This document shows, piece by piece, positions 16,819 to 25,784 of a stretch of 64,000 nt of DNA. The position numbers were made by a program, and so were the translations under genes. Position 1 is the first letter of the stretch, and every line of letters begins with the position of its first letter. The notes beneath the pieces are model-generated. The model was not told the DNA's origin. It saw only the letters and a program-made list of their open reading frames with translations, and ran no database searches. The stretch covers positions 739,643-803,642 of the forward strand of contig NCCV01000003.1 in the NCBI GenBank assembly GCA_002279825.1. Reading direction: 5' to 3'. Source of the stretch: Sphingomonadales bacterium 12-68-11 (GTDB taxonomy: Bacteria; Pseudomonadota; Alphaproteobacteria; Sphingomonadales; Sphingomonadaceae).

Positions 16819-17169
16819 GGTGGTGGGCCACCACACTTCAGAACGAATGAGTACCGGTCGCTAAGACCGGCGGTCCGCGTTTGGGTATCCACGCCTGCAG
16901 AGGGTGTTCGCGACCGATCCCCTGTGACGCGCAATCCTTCCCATCAACACCGATGGCAGCCGCTTCAGACACCGCTGGGCGGTGCTTGACCGTGAAATCC
17001 TAAGGCTCGCGCGTTTCGATCGACGCGCCTTAGACTGCTCTATGTTAAAATGAATCAAGCGCGCTTCTAAATAAATCTATCCAAGCGTTTTGAATTGCCT
17101 ATATTAACCATACATCGTGCGATTCGAAAATTCCTAGTTTGGGCGGGAACCCTATCTAGGCGGTTGCTA
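16819..17169. other. Intergenic stretch between tRNA-Ser and the response regulator gene
   Basis: No convincing gene. A short GC hairpin (GGTGG-tggg-CCACC region) lies directly after the tRNA but lacks a T tract. The last 120 bp are AT-rich and presumably hold the promoter of the signalling genes. I looked for an integrase or a duplicated tRNA end, which would mark an integration site, and saw neither. Confidence 0.4.
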
Positions 17170-17670
17170 ATGCCAGCACTCTCGGGGGTTCCTCACCGCA
17201 CCCTTGGTTCCATAATTCGGCCCTCGGTTGTTCCGCGAAAGAGCGGCGCGACCTCGATCTTGATTGTGGAAGACCAGTTGATGATCGCGGACATGACCGA
17301 GGATTACCTCCTCAGGAATGGCTACGAGGTGTGCGGAATCGCCCGCACCGTGGACGAAGCTGTCGCGCTCGGTCTGCTCCACAAACCTGATCTGGCCGTC
17401 CTCGACCTGCGGCTCGCCGATGGCGGGCTCGGGACGGAAGTCGCCGCCCAGCTCGAATCGCTCACGAACCTCGGCATTCTCTACGTGACCGGCAACATGT
17501 CGGAAGTCGTGCTGACTTCGGACAATGGACACGCCTGTTTGAACAAGCCTTATCGCCTGGTCGATCTCATGGTCGCTCTCGAGATCGTGATCGAGCTGGT
17601 CGATACCACTTTGACCGCGCTGCCGCTGCCGCGGGGATTCCGGATCCTTCCGCCGGCCGCGATCGCCTGA
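17170..17670 (+). CDS. Receiver-domain response regulator
   Basis: A 166-residue protein with one receiver (REC) domain from about residue 28 to 145 and no output domain. SILIVEDQ gives the acidic pocket (Glu34, Asp35), LAVLDLRL the phosphorylatable Asp79, YVTGN the conserved Thr and NKPY the conserved Lys. Single-domain receivers next to HisKA_2/HWE kinases are common in alphaproteobacterial stress signalling. The kinase gene follows after 2 bp, so the pair is very likely cognate. The start is uncertain: this ATG leaves a 27-residue basic lead-in; a TTG 75 bp upstream is also in frame. Confidence 0.85.
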   Translation: MPALSGVPHRTLGSIIRPSVVPRKSGATSILIVEDQLMIADMTEDYLLRNGYEVCGIARTVDEAVALGLLHKPDLAVLDLRLADGGLGTEVAAQLESLTNLGILYVTGNMSEVVLTSDNGHACLNKPYRLVDLMVALEIVIELVDTTLTALPLPRGFRILPPAAIA

Positions 17671-17672
17671 CG

Positions 17673-18881
17673 GTGGGAGACGCGGCAAGAGTTCACAAGC
17701 TGCTCCGCCAGCAGTCGGCGATCGCGCGCTTCGGGACTTTCGCGCTAGGGCAGACCGACCTGCTGACGGTGTTAAACGAAGCGGCCCGCGTATGCGCCGA
17801 AGGGCTGAGCGTTCCGTTCTGCAAAATCTGCCGCTACCGCGCCGCGGAGGACGATCTTCTCATCGTGGCGGGCCACGGATGGGAAGACGGGGTGATCGGG
17901 TGTGTCGTCTCGCCCGCGAACGGCAGTTCGCCGCAGGGGCGCGCCTTCACCTCCGGCGAGCCGGTCATCTGCGAAGACATCCGCGCCGACGCCCAGTTCC
18001 AGCCGCCCCCGTTCTATGCCGACCACCAGATCATCTCGACGATCGACGTCATCATCCGCAGCAAGGAGCGGCCGTATGGGGTGCTCGAGATCGATAACAA
18101 TCAGCAGCACAGGTACGACCAGCACGACATCGACTTCCTCACCGGATTTGCCAACGTGCTGGGCGAAGCGGTCTCGACGTCGGAGCGCACCGCGCTGCTG
18201 GAAGTGACCGTGGATCGCATGCGGGAGCTGGTCGAAGAGAAGGATCGCCTGCTCGATCAGAAGAAGGTGCTGGCCGAAGAGCTCCAGCACCGCGTGCGCA
18301 ACAACTTGCAATTGGTGAGCGGGATGCTGAGCCGCCAGCTCGAAACCACCACCGATGCAGCCGGGCACCGCGGCCTGAAGTCGATTGCGCGGCGGGTCTC
18401 GACGCTCGCCCAGGTTTACGATCAACTCCTCGGCACCGAGATGACGCGCACGATAGATTTCGGCGAATACCTGAAGTCGCTTTGCCTCAACCTGGCGGAG
18501 TTCCAGGACGTGCCGGGCGTCGCTGTCAGCTTGAGCTGCGAAAGCGACACCATAATGCTCGATCTCGACGTGGTCACCTCGCTCGGGATCGTGGTCGCCG
18601 AACTGGTCACCAACAGCTACGAACACGCCTTCCCCGGAGGGGTCGGCACGATCACCGTTTCGGCCCGGCGCGATCGGGCGCAGTCCGGTAAGGCCACTCT
18701 GACCATCGCCGACGACGGCATCGGCTTTACCGCGCAAGCCGAAAGCAAACGTCACGGCCTGGGCCTGGTGCGGCGGCTGGTGGAAGAAACGCGGGGCGAA
18801 GTCAGCGTCAAGGCCGCCGCGGGGACCGTGTGGCGCGTCCGCTTCCCGATGGCGAACGCCTGGCAAGCCGACGGCGCCTAA
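17673..18881 (+). CDS. GAF-domain sensor histidine kinase, HisKA_2 type
   Basis: Cytosolic histidine kinase of 402 residues with no membrane segment. Residues about 20-175 form a GAF domain; a short coiled coil follows (DRMRELVEEKDRLLDQKK); then the HisKA_2 phospho-acceptor region EELQHRVRNNLQLVSGM with His206; then an HATPase domain with N-box VVAELVTNSYEHAF and G1 box IADDGIGF. The gene starts at GTG two bases after the receiver-domain gene, which indicates translational coupling. The missing membrane anchor and the GAF domain suggest an internal small-ligand or redox signal. The ligand is unknown. Confidence 0.9.
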   Translation: MGDAARVHKLLRQQSAIARFGTFALGQTDLLTVLNEAARVCAEGLSVPFCKICRYRAAEDDLLIVAGHGWEDGVIGCVVSPANGSSPQGRAFTSGEPVICEDIRADAQFQPPPFYADHQIISTIDVIIRSKERPYGVLEIDNNQQHRYDQHDIDFLTGFANVLGEAVSTSERTALLEVTVDRMRELVEEKDRLLDQKKVLAEELQHRVRNNLQLVSGMLSRQLETTTDAAGHRGLKSIARRVSTLAQVYDQLLGTEMTRTIDFGEYLKSLCLNLAEFQDVPGVAVSLSCESDTIMLDLDVVTSLGIVVAELVTNSYEHAFPGGVGTITVSARRDRAQSGKATLTIADDGIGFTAQAESKRHGLGLVRRLVEETRGEVSVKAAAGTVWRVRFPMANAWQADGA

Positions 18882-18912
18882 CACCGCAGCGCATGCGGCG
18901 AAGGAGATCTGA

Positions 18913-19179
18913 ATGACGCAGAACGAGGATCACGGGCGCGCAACCGGCAGCGAAGCGGGTGCAACGGCCGGTCTCGCGCAGAGCGAGGAATTTGCTCACG
19001 AGCTGTGCAATCTGGTTCAGGTCGTCGCCGGCTATCTGGAGATGCTGACTTTCCAGATCGACGACGAAGTGGCGCTGCGCTATATCGGAAGCGCGCAAAT
19101 CGCGGCCGATCAGATCGGCGCGTTGGCCGCAGGGCTCGATGCGGCGGCGGGGCAGCGGGGACTGATGTTCCCTCGATAA
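18913..19179 (+). CDS. Stand-alone H-box (HisKA-like) small protein
   Basis: 88 residues. After a 25-residue polar lead comes FAHELCNLVQVVAGYLEML (His29, Glu30, Asn33), which matches the H-box pattern H-E-x-x-N of histidine-kinase dimerisation domains, and a second helix with RYIGSAQIAADQIGALAAGL. No ATPase domain follows; the protein ends at residue 88. It lies 31 bp after the kinase gene with its own AAGGAGAT ribosome-binding site. A phosphotransfer or kinase-dimer partner is my inference; a degenerate kinase remnant is the alternative. Confidence 0.6.
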   Translation: MTQNEDHGRATGSEAGATAGLAQSEEFAHELCNLVQVVAGYLEMLTFQIDDEVALRYIGSAQIAADQIGALAAGLDAAAGQRGLMFPR

Positions 19180-19253
19180 CCAGCGCCGACGCATCCCGAC
19201 ATGCAACGACGCACTGAAGGGCTCAGACCACCCGGACCGCCCCTGCGAATCGA

Positions 19254-20018
19254 TCAACTGGCCGGAGCTGCCAGCAGCGGTTTGCGGCAAAAGTAGAGAT
19301 TTTCGCCAAGGAGCAGTCCGTAAGCCAAGCTTTCGGCGCCCCCGAAGCCGACTTCTTCTACCGCGAAGCCCGGCTCGGCGAGCCGCTCCAGAAAGTCCCG
19401 CCCGTAGCGCCGCTTGTGATCGCTGCGGCCATAGTGGAACTTGCGCTGCTCGCGGTCGAGCGGCTCCGGGTTCTCATACGTTGTCGGCCAACCGTCGACC
19501 ATCGGAACCATCGCCAGCAGTTTTCCGCCGGGCTTCAGGATACGGAACAATTCCTTGAGCGCCCGGCGGTCGTCCACGTGCTCGAGAACGTGCGAGCAGA
19601 CAATCACGTCGGCGATGTCGTCGTCCAGATCGATCGCCTCGATGTTGATCCGGAGATCCGCGACCGGATCCATCAGGTCCGCCGTTACGTAGCGCCCGGG
19701 CATGGGACGCAGGAACCGCGAAACCGATTTTTCCGGCGCGAAGTGAAGGAGATAGTCGCTCGGCGTAACCAGGCCGTGCCGTTGGATGGCGAGCCACAGC
19801 AGCCGCGTCCGCGGCAACGAGGTGCACTGCGGACAGACCGCATCGAACCGGTACACATCGGGAAAGTGGATCTCGGCGGTGAAATGGCCCTGGTAGCCGC
19901 AGATCGGACATTCCCGCTCAAGCAGACCGAAGCTTTTGGAGATGAGCTTGGGCATCATCTGCGCGGTCCGAATCCGCTGCAGGTTGGGGCCAAGCAGGGC
20001 CTTGAGCGTCTGTTTCAT
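19254..20018 (-). CDS. SAM-dependent methyltransferase with N-terminal zinc-ribbon-like module
   Basis: 254 residues. The N-terminal part has CPICGYQG and CPQCTSLPRTR, two CxxC pairs like those in sugar or glycan methyltransferases. A class I methyltransferase fold follows with the late motifs DVIVCSHVLEHVDD and FRILKPGGKLLAMVPM. KRRYGRDFLERLAEPGFAVEEV is the usual C-terminal strand. The start is uncertain; ATGs 30 and 120 bp upstream are in frame, but no strong ribosome-binding site decides. It is divergent from the type I secretion operon. Its place at the edge of the EPS locus suggests O-methylation of a sugar, an inference. Confidence 0.8.
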   Translation of the reverse strand: MKQTLKALLGPNLQRIRTAQMMPKLISKSFGLLERECPICGYQGHFTAEIHFPDVYRFDAVCPQCTSLPRTRLLWLAIQRHGLVTPSDYLLHFAPEKSVSRFLRPMPGRYVTADLMDPVADLRINIEAIDLDDDIADVIVCSHVLEHVDDRRALKELFRILKPGGKLLAMVPMVDGWPTTYENPEPLDREQRKFHYGRSDHKRRYGRDFLERLAEPGFAVEEVGFGGAESLAYGLLLGENLYFCRKPLLAAPAS

Positions 20019-20121
20019 CGGCTTCCACCCGGTCCTGTTCCCCGCCATCGCGACCCTTGCCTCGGGCTGGGCGATGATCACGGCGTGCAACGGACGCGCT
20101 AGGCCGGCAGCTTTGAAGAAT

Positions 20122-20186
20122 TGTGACAAGGGCGGCATGGTCCCGACTTCGATTGTCCCGATCGGATTGTAGCCCGGCTTGTCACA
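20122..20186. promoter_or_regulatory. Candidate operator: repeated TTGTSACA dyads
   Basis: TTGTGACAAG (20121-20130) and CTTGTCACAT (20178-20187) are inverted copies matching at 9 of 10 positions, 56 bp apart. Each is itself a short dyad (TTGT-S-ACA). They lie between the divergent methyltransferase and type I secretion genes, where a shared operator would be expected. No experimental family is assigned. Confidence 0.35.
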
Positions 20187-20274
20187 TTGCTTACATTCTA
20201 CTCCGCTTACTGCTGGCGGATTGCACGGGTAACCGATCCCGGCAGATGGGGTTTGCAGTGTGGGCGCGCAACGG

Positions 20275-22020
20275 ATGAATGCCCGCAGATCAAGCGAACT
20301 GCTGGAGACGCTTATGCGTACTCGCAGCGCCCTGATCACCACCGGCATCCTGAGCGCGGCGTTGAACATCCTGCTGCTGAGCGGCTCGATTTACATGATG
20401 CTGGTCTATGACTCGGTGCTGCCGAGCCATAGCGTCGCCACCCTGATCGGGCTGTTCGCCATGGTCAGCGTGGTCTACGCGTTCCAGGCGGTGTTCGACG
20501 TTCTGCGTTCGCAAATGCTGTCGGACATCGGCGCCACGTTCGAGGCGCGCATCGCCGCGCGCGTCCAGCAGGCGGCTTTCGATTCGGTCCTGCGGACGCC
20601 CTCCAATCCCGGCGCAGCCCGGTTCGCGATGCGCGACCTCGACAATATCCGCGCGTTCCTGGGCAGCCCCGGGCCGAGCGCGTTCATGGACCTGCCGTGG
20701 ATTCTGTTCTTCGTGGCCGTGCTCGGCTTTCTCCACCTCTGGCTGGCCGTCACCGCACTCGTTGGAGCGGCCGTGATGGTGGCGCTGACCTTGATTGCGA
20801 ACCGGCAGAGCCGCGAACCGACGGAAGTCGTGGCTTCCCGATCGGTCCAGCGAACGCAGCTCGCCGAGGAACGGTGGCGCCATGCCGAGCTGATCAAGTC
20901 CCTGGGCATGGGTTCGCGCAATCTGGCCCGCTGGTGGGACGCGAACACGGCACATCTCGCGGCGCAGAACGCGCTGTCGCGCACCACCGCGACGCTGGGC
21001 GGCTTCAGCCGGGTCTTCCGGCTGCTGTTCCAGTCCATCGTCCTGACGGTAGGCGCGCTGCTGGTGATCGGCGGGGAGGCGACCGGCGGCGTGATCTTCG
21101 CGAGCTCGGTCCTGGCCGCGCGCGCGCTCGCGCCGATCGACCAGGTGATCGCGAACTGGCGCGGGTTCGCGGCGGCGCGGGGAAGCTGGACCCGGCTGAC
21201 CGAGTTGCTCGAACAGATGCCGGCTCCCCAGCGGGTGCTGACCGAGCTGCCGCGGCCGCAGCGCGAACTGGCCGTGGAAGACTTGATCGTCGCGCCGCCC
21301 GGAACGCAGCGCGTGACCGCTCAGGTTCAGGCGCTGCGTTTGCAGGCAGGCGACGTGCTGGGAATCGTCGGTCCGAGCGGCTCGGGCAAGTCGTCGCTCC
21401 TGCGCGCGCTCGTCGGCGCCTGGCCGTCCGTCAAAGGCAGCGTTCGTCTCGACGGCGCGGCGCTCGACCAGTACCTGCCCGACGAACTGGGCAGCTACAT
21501 CGGCTACCTGCCGCAGACGGTGGAGCTGCTGAACGGCACAGTCGGCGAGAACATCTCCCGCTTCGACAGCGAGCACGATTCGGCGAAGATCGTGGCCGCC
21601 GCCAAAGCCGCTGGGGTGCACGACCTGATCGTCACCCTGCCGAAGGGCTACGATACCCAGGTCGGCAGCGATGGCGGGCAACTCTCGGCCGGCCAGCGGC
21701 AACGGATCGGGCTTGCCCGCGCCATGTACGGCGATCCCTTCCTTATTGCGCTCGACGAGCCGAACTCGAACCTCGACTCCGCCGGCGAAGAAGCGCTTGG
21801 CCGAGCCATCCAGAGCGTTAGCGACCGCGGCGGCATCGCAGTGATCATCGCTCACCGGTCCAGCGCGCTGAACCAGGCGACCTACATTCTGCTGATGCGC
21901 GACGCCCGGATGGCCGATTTCGGCCCCAAGAGCGAAATGCTCGCCAAGTTGGTGAGCGCGCCCGCGGCGATCCGGGCCGGCGACGCCAAGGCTCCCCAAG
22001 ACGGAGCGCAAGCCGCATGA
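20275..22020 (+). CDS. prtD: Type I secretion ABC transporter (PrtD/AtrD type)
   Basis: Inner-membrane ABC exporter with fused permease and ATPase (581 residues). Residues 1-300 hold the six-helix ABC membrane domain; the nucleotide-binding domain has Walker A GPSGSGKSS, signature LSAGQRQRIGLARA and Walker B FLIALDEPNSNLD. There is no N-terminal C39-like domain, which places it with PrtD-type exporters of RTX proteins rather than HlyB. It overlaps the HlyD-type gene by 4 bp (ATGA). Sphingan gene clusters carry comparable genes (atrD/atrB). Start at ATG; a GTG five codons upstream is possible. Likely cargo: the two RTX proteins 24-27 kb away. Confidence 0.92.
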   Translation: MNARRSSELLETLMRTRSALITTGILSAALNILLLSGSIYMMLVYDSVLPSHSVATLIGLFAMVSVVYAFQAVFDVLRSQMLSDIGATFEARIAARVQQAAFDSVLRTPSNPGAARFAMRDLDNIRAFLGSPGPSAFMDLPWILFFVAVLGFLHLWLAVTALVGAAVMVALTLIANRQSREPTEVVASRSVQRTQLAEERWRHAELIKSLGMGSRNLARWWDANTAHLAAQNALSRTTATLGGFSRVFRLLFQSIVLTVGALLVIGGEATGGVIFASSVLAARALAPIDQVIANWRGFAAARGSWTRLTELLEQMPAPQRVLTELPRPQRELAVEDLIVAPPGTQRVTAQVQALRLQAGDVLGIVGPSGSGKSSLLRALVGAWPSVKGSVRLDGAALDQYLPDELGSYIGYLPQTVELLNGTVGENISRFDSEHDSAKIVAAAKAAGVHDLIVTLPKGYDTQVGSDGGQLSAGQRQRIGLARAMYGDPFLIALDEPNSNLDSAGEEALGRAIQSVSDRGGIAVIIAHRSSALNQATYILLMRDARMADFGPKSEMLAKLVSAPAAIRAGDAKAPQDGAQAA

Positions 22021-23351
22021 ACCAGATGTCCGTGGTCAGCGCTCCGCCCTCCGAGGATGCCGAGAGCGAACAGCAGCAGTCGCTGGCCCGATCGCGAAAG
22101 CGGGCCTACGCGGCGCTCGCGGTTCTGTTTTTCGGGCTGTTCCTGGCGGCCGCACTGATCCCGATCGGCGGCGCGGTCATCGGGCAAGGACAGCTCGGGG
22201 TCGAATCCCGGATCAAGCAGATCTCCCACCCGACCGGCGGGGTGATATCCGGAATATACGTGCGCGACGGCGATCGCATCCGGGCCGGACAGCTGTTGAT
22301 GCGCCTCGACACCACGGTCTCGGGCGTCAGTGCCGATCTATCGGCGCAAACCGTCGATCAGCTCACTGCCCAACGCGGACGGCTCACGGCGGAGCGCGAG
22401 GGCCGGGGGTCGATCGCTTTTCCCCCCGAACTGCTGGCCCGGGACGACCCGTCGGCGCAGGCGGCTATGGCCTCTGAGCGCCGCCTGTTCACGCTGCGCG
22501 CGCAAGAGCGCGCGGGCCTGCGATCTCAGCTGAACGAGCGGATTCACCAGCTCAACGAGCAGATCGCCGGCTATCGTTCGCAAATCGGGGCGTTGCAGAG
22601 GCAGAAGGTGCTGATCGAGCCCGAACGGCAAGGTATCAGGGAGCTGTGGGAGAAGGACCTGGTCACGATCGGCCGGGTGAACCAGCTCGAACGGACCGCC
22701 GCCGATCTCGACGGATCGATCGGCGCGCTCGAAGCGAGCATCGCCCAGACCCGCGCCCGCATCTCGGAGACGCAGGAGCAGATCATCTCGATCAACGAGC
22801 GGGCGCGCGCGGAGGCGGGTTCCGAACTGGCGCAAGTCACCGCTGCACTGAACGAACAGCGCGTGCGCGAAGCGAGTGCCGGCGACACCTTCGACCGGAG
22901 CGCGATCCGCGCGCCATACGACGGCGTGGTCGACAAGCTGGCGTTCGCCACCGTCGGCGGTGTGGTGCCCGCGGCGCAGACGATCATGGAAATCGTCCCG
23001 ACCCAGGATGCTCTCGTCGTCGAGGCGGCGATCAGCCCGGCCGACATCGATCGGGTGCGGATCGGGCAGGATACCCGGGTCAGGCTATCGGCTTTCAGCA
23101 CGCAGAGCACCCCGGAAATCCCCGGCAAGGTCATTTTCGTGTCGGCGGAGCGGGCGGTCAACCGCGATACCGGCGAAAGCTTCTACCGCGTGCGGGTGCG
23201 CATGGATGAGGGGGCCGTCGCGCGTGAAAGGCTGGCGCTCAAGGCGGGGATGCCGGCCGAAGTGTTCATCTCGACGGGGTCGCGTTCGATGCTCTCCTAC
23301 GTGACGAAGCCGCTCCGGGACCAATTCGCGCGCGCCTTCACGGACGATTGA
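22017..23351 (+). CDS. prtE: Type I secretion membrane fusion protein (HlyD/PrtE/AtrB type)
   Basis: Periplasmic adaptor linking the ABC exporter to the outer-membrane channel; 444 residues. One membrane segment (about residues 35-58, ALAVLFFGLFLAAALIPIG) is followed by the first half of a biotinyl-lipoyl-like domain (IKQISHPTGGVISGIYVRDGDRIRAGQLLMRLD), a long coiled-coil hairpin (about 110-280), the second half (AIRAPYDGVVDKL) and a beta-barrel domain with FYRVRVRMDEG near the C-terminus. Translationally coupled to the ABC gene by a 4-bp overlap; the TolC-like gene follows after 39 bp. Confidence 0.93.
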   Translation: MNQMSVVSAPPSEDAESEQQQSLARSRKRAYAALAVLFFGLFLAAALIPIGGAVIGQGQLGVESRIKQISHPTGGVISGIYVRDGDRIRAGQLLMRLDTTVSGVSADLSAQTVDQLTAQRGRLTAEREGRGSIAFPPELLARDDPSAQAAMASERRLFTLRAQERAGLRSQLNERIHQLNEQIAGYRSQIGALQRQKVLIEPERQGIRELWEKDLVTIGRVNQLERTAADLDGSIGALEASIAQTRARISETQEQIISINERARAEAGSELAQVTAALNEQRVREASAGDTFDRSAIRAPYDGVVDKLAFATVGGVVPAAQTIMEIVPTQDALVVEAAISPADIDRVRIGQDTRVRLSAFSTQSTPEIPGKVIFVSAERAVNRDTGESFYRVRVRMDEGAVARERLALKAGMPAEVFISTGSRSMLSYVTKPLRDQFARAFTDD

Positions 23352-23390
23352 CCCGGACGCGATGGGGCAATCGGTGAGAGACGATCGGAC

Positions 23391-24977
23391 ATGAGGCGCG
23401 GGCGCCTGGCGGGAGCGGCCTGGTTCGCGGCCACCGCGTGGAGCGCCGCGCCGCCGCAGGCCGCGTTCGCCCAGTCCGCGCTCGAAGAACGCGTTTCGGT
23501 CGAAGCGCCCCAGCCTCCCGACGCGCCGCTGCCGGTGCCCCGCATCGGCTCGATCGATCTGGCGATCGCCGCCGCGTACGAACACAATCCGCAACTGCTC
23601 GCCCAACGCGCCCAAGTGCGGGCGGGCGACGCGCGCTATGCGCAGGCGCGCGCGCTCTATGGGCCGACCATCAGCTTCAGCGGCACATACGGCTATGCCC
23701 TGGATAGCGTCGACGTGAGGCCGGGTCTCACGCAGCGGAGCAGCGGCTGGTCCGGAACCGCGAGCGCCGTGCTAAGCCAGCCGCTCTACACCTCCGGGAG
23801 GCTCAGGTCCGGTGTGCTGGCCGCCGAGGCCGACATAGCGTTTCGGCGGCAATCGCTCAGACTGGTGGAGAGCGAGGTCCTGCTGGGCGTCTATTCGGCG
23901 TACATCGGCGTCCGCCGCGATCGCGAACTGCTGCGGATCGTGACGGAGAACCTAGACCTGTTGCGCCTTCAGCTCAGTCAGAGCGAGGACCGGTTCGGCG
24001 TACGCGAAATCACGATAGCGGATCTGGACCAGGTGCGGGCGCGTGTCGGCCTGGGCAGCGCAAACCTGGAATCCGCGCGAGCGTCGCTCAGCGTCGCAGG
24101 CGGGCGCTTCCTGCAGTTCGTCGGCGCGCTTCCGGGCGAGGAGCTTGCCCCGCTCCCGGCGGGCGCGCCGTCGATGCCGCGGTCGTTAGAGGAGGCCTAT
24201 GCGATCGCCGAGCGCGAGAGCCCGCTCCTGCTCGTGGCGCATGCCCGCGAGCGCATTTCGCGGGCGCAGGTCAAGCAGGCGCGCGCCGAACTTGGGCCCA
24301 CGGTTTCGGCTCAGGGAAGCGCCGCGCGCGGCGCGGTGCAGCCCTATAGCAACGATCTCAACCAGACCCAGCTGCGCGGCGGTGTGACCATTAGCTGGCC
24401 GCTCTACACCTCGGGACTGAACGATGCCCGCATTCGCGAGACCGAAGAGATCAACCAGGCCGATTGGCGGCTCATCGACCAGGCTCTCCGCGACCTGAGA
24501 GCAGAAGTGGAAGCGAATTGGGACCAGCACGTGGCGGCACGCGCCTCGGTCGAACACTTGCGCGCCGCCGTGCTGGCCGCTGCGCGCGCCTACGACGGGG
24601 CCGTGCTGCAGGAGCGCGCCGGCGCCCGTACGACCTTCGAGGTCCTCGATCTGCTGCGGGACCTGCTCACGGTGCGGTCGCAGCTTGTCGCCGCCGAGAC
24701 GAGCGCGGAACTGGCGCGGTACGGCCTCCTCGCGGCGATGGGCCGCCTCGAAGCACCGCAGCTGGTGGACGGCGTCGTCCCCTATGCACCCGGCGACAAC
24801 CTTCAGCGCGTGCGGACGATGACCGATGCGCCGCCGATCACGCCGATGGTAGAGGCGCTGGACTCGATCGGGATCGGAAGGAACACGGGGCCGCGCCCCT
24901 ACCGCGATCCCGCCGCGGGCATAGTGCCGCCCGGGCTAGCCACGCCGGCCGATCCGGCAACGCCGACCGCCGACTAA
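23391..24977 (+). CDS. TolC-family outer-membrane channel of the type I system
   Basis: 528 residues with a signal peptide (RRGRLAGAAWFAATAW to AFAQS). The body is a TolC/outer membrane efflux protein repeat pair: the first LAIAAAYEHNPQLLAQRAQV, the second LEEAYAIAERESPLLLVAHAR, each followed by long helices and short beta segments (ISFSGTYGYALDS; LRGGVTISWPLYTSG). It completes the prtD-prtE operon in the order inner membrane, adaptor, outer membrane. The C-terminal 60 residues are proline-rich and probably disordered. Confidence 0.92.
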   Translation: MRRGRLAGAAWFAATAWSAAPPQAAFAQSALEERVSVEAPQPPDAPLPVPRIGSIDLAIAAAYEHNPQLLAQRAQVRAGDARYAQARALYGPTISFSGTYGYALDSVDVRPGLTQRSSGWSGTASAVLSQPLYTSGRLRSGVLAAEADIAFRRQSLRLVESEVLLGVYSAYIGVRRDRELLRIVTENLDLLRLQLSQSEDRFGVREITIADLDQVRARVGLGSANLESARASLSVAGGRFLQFVGALPGEELAPLPAGAPSMPRSLEEAYAIAERESPLLLVAHARERISRAQVKQARAELGPTVSAQGSAARGAVQPYSNDLNQTQLRGGVTISWPLYTSGLNDARIRETEEINQADWRLIDQALRDLRAEVEANWDQHVAARASVEHLRAAVLAAARAYDGAVLQERAGARTTFEVLDLLRDLLTVRSQLVAAETSAELARYGLLAAMGRLEAPQLVDGVVPYAPGDNLQRVRTMTDAPPITPMVEALDSIGIGRNTGPRPYRDPAAGIVPPGLATPADPATPTAD

Positions 24978-25007
24978 CCGAACCGCCCGATCCAAGCGTC
25001 ACGGGTT

Positions 25008-25784
25008 CTAAGCCGGCAGCCATGCGCCAGACGCCGCCAGGCGCGAAGCGATCCAGAGCGGCCAGGCGGCGAGGCACATCAGGGTCCCGAACGCCAGCCG
25101 ATCGGTTCCCGACGGGCGGCGGCCCCGCGCTGACCGAAAGGCGACCACCGCCAGCCCGATCGTCGCGGCGAAGAGCAAGAGCCAGGGCAAAGCCTGCCAG
25201 CCGAGCCACGCCCCGAGCGCCGCGAGCAGCTTGGGATCGCCGCCGCCGAGCCCTTCCCTGCCGCGCACGGCCCGGTAAAGCCGCGCGGTCGGCCAGAGCG
25301 CGCCGAAGCCAACGGCCAGTCCGATCAGCGCGGTTCCGGGATCAGGCCCCAGTCCGGCCAAACTCGCTGCCAGCCCGAGCCCGGCCAGCGGCAGCGTGAG
25401 CGCATCGGGAAGCCAGAAATGGCGCGCATCGAGCACGCCCAGGAGCAGGAGGGTCCAGCCGAGCACCGCCGCGGTGACGACAAGCGCGGGCGCTTCGCCA
25501 AACGCAAGGACGGCGGCGCCGGCGATTGCACCGGCTGCCGCCTCCATCGCCGGATGAAGGCGCGAGATCGCAGCACCACAGTGGCGGCAGCGGCCGCGTT
25601 GCAGGCCGTAGGAGACGAGCGGCACCAGCGAGCCCGGGGCCAGCGCACTGCGGCAGGTGTCGCAGCGCGAGCGCCCGCGCAGGGGGCTGTCCCCCTCCGG
25701 CCAGCGCACGGCAACAGTGGCGAGAAAGCTGCCGACAACGGCGCCAATCGCCACCGCGAAAAGCAGTGCAGCCCAATCCGTCAT
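25008..25784 (-). CDS. gspO: Prepilin peptidase / leader methylase (GspO/PilD)
   Basis: Inner-membrane aspartic protease that cleaves the leader of type II pseudopilins and methylates the new N-terminus. The 258 residues contain the cytoplasmic zinc module (CDTC...CRHC), the two catalytic aspartates in GVLDARHFWLPD and GGGDPKLLAALG (the GxGD-type motif), and about eight hydrophobic segments. No other pilus or secretion gene is adjacent. The presumed substrates, GspG, H, I, J and K, are 26-32 kb away in this window. It is convergent with the TolC-like gene. Confidence 0.93.
   Translation of the reverse strand: MTDWAALLFAVAIGAVVGSFLATVAVRWPEGDSPLRGRSRCDTCRSALAPGSLVPLVSYGLQRGRCRHCGAAISRLHPAMEAAAGAIAGAAVLAFGEAPALVVTAAVLGWTLLLLGVLDARHFWLPDALTLPLAGLGLAASLAGLGPDPGTALIGLAVGFGALWPTARLYRAVRGREGLGGGDPKLLAALGAWLGWQALPWLLLFAATIGLAVVAFRSARGRRPSGTDRLAFGTLMCLAAWPLWIASRLAASGAWLPA

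Noticed and set aside
16819..17058. Integrase remnant or att site beside tRNA-Ser
   Set aside because: No integrase-like residues and no duplicated tRNA 3' end found; the 65-codon frame there has no support.
17146..17172. EcfG-type (GGAAC...CGTT) stress promoter before the receiver gene
   Set aside because: GGAAC is present but the second element is only about 10 nt away, not 16-17.
20290..22011. Open frame of 573 codons antisense to the PrtD-type gene
   Set aside because: His/Arg/Gln-rich composition typical of antisense GC-rich DNA; the plus strand has the complete ABC motifs.
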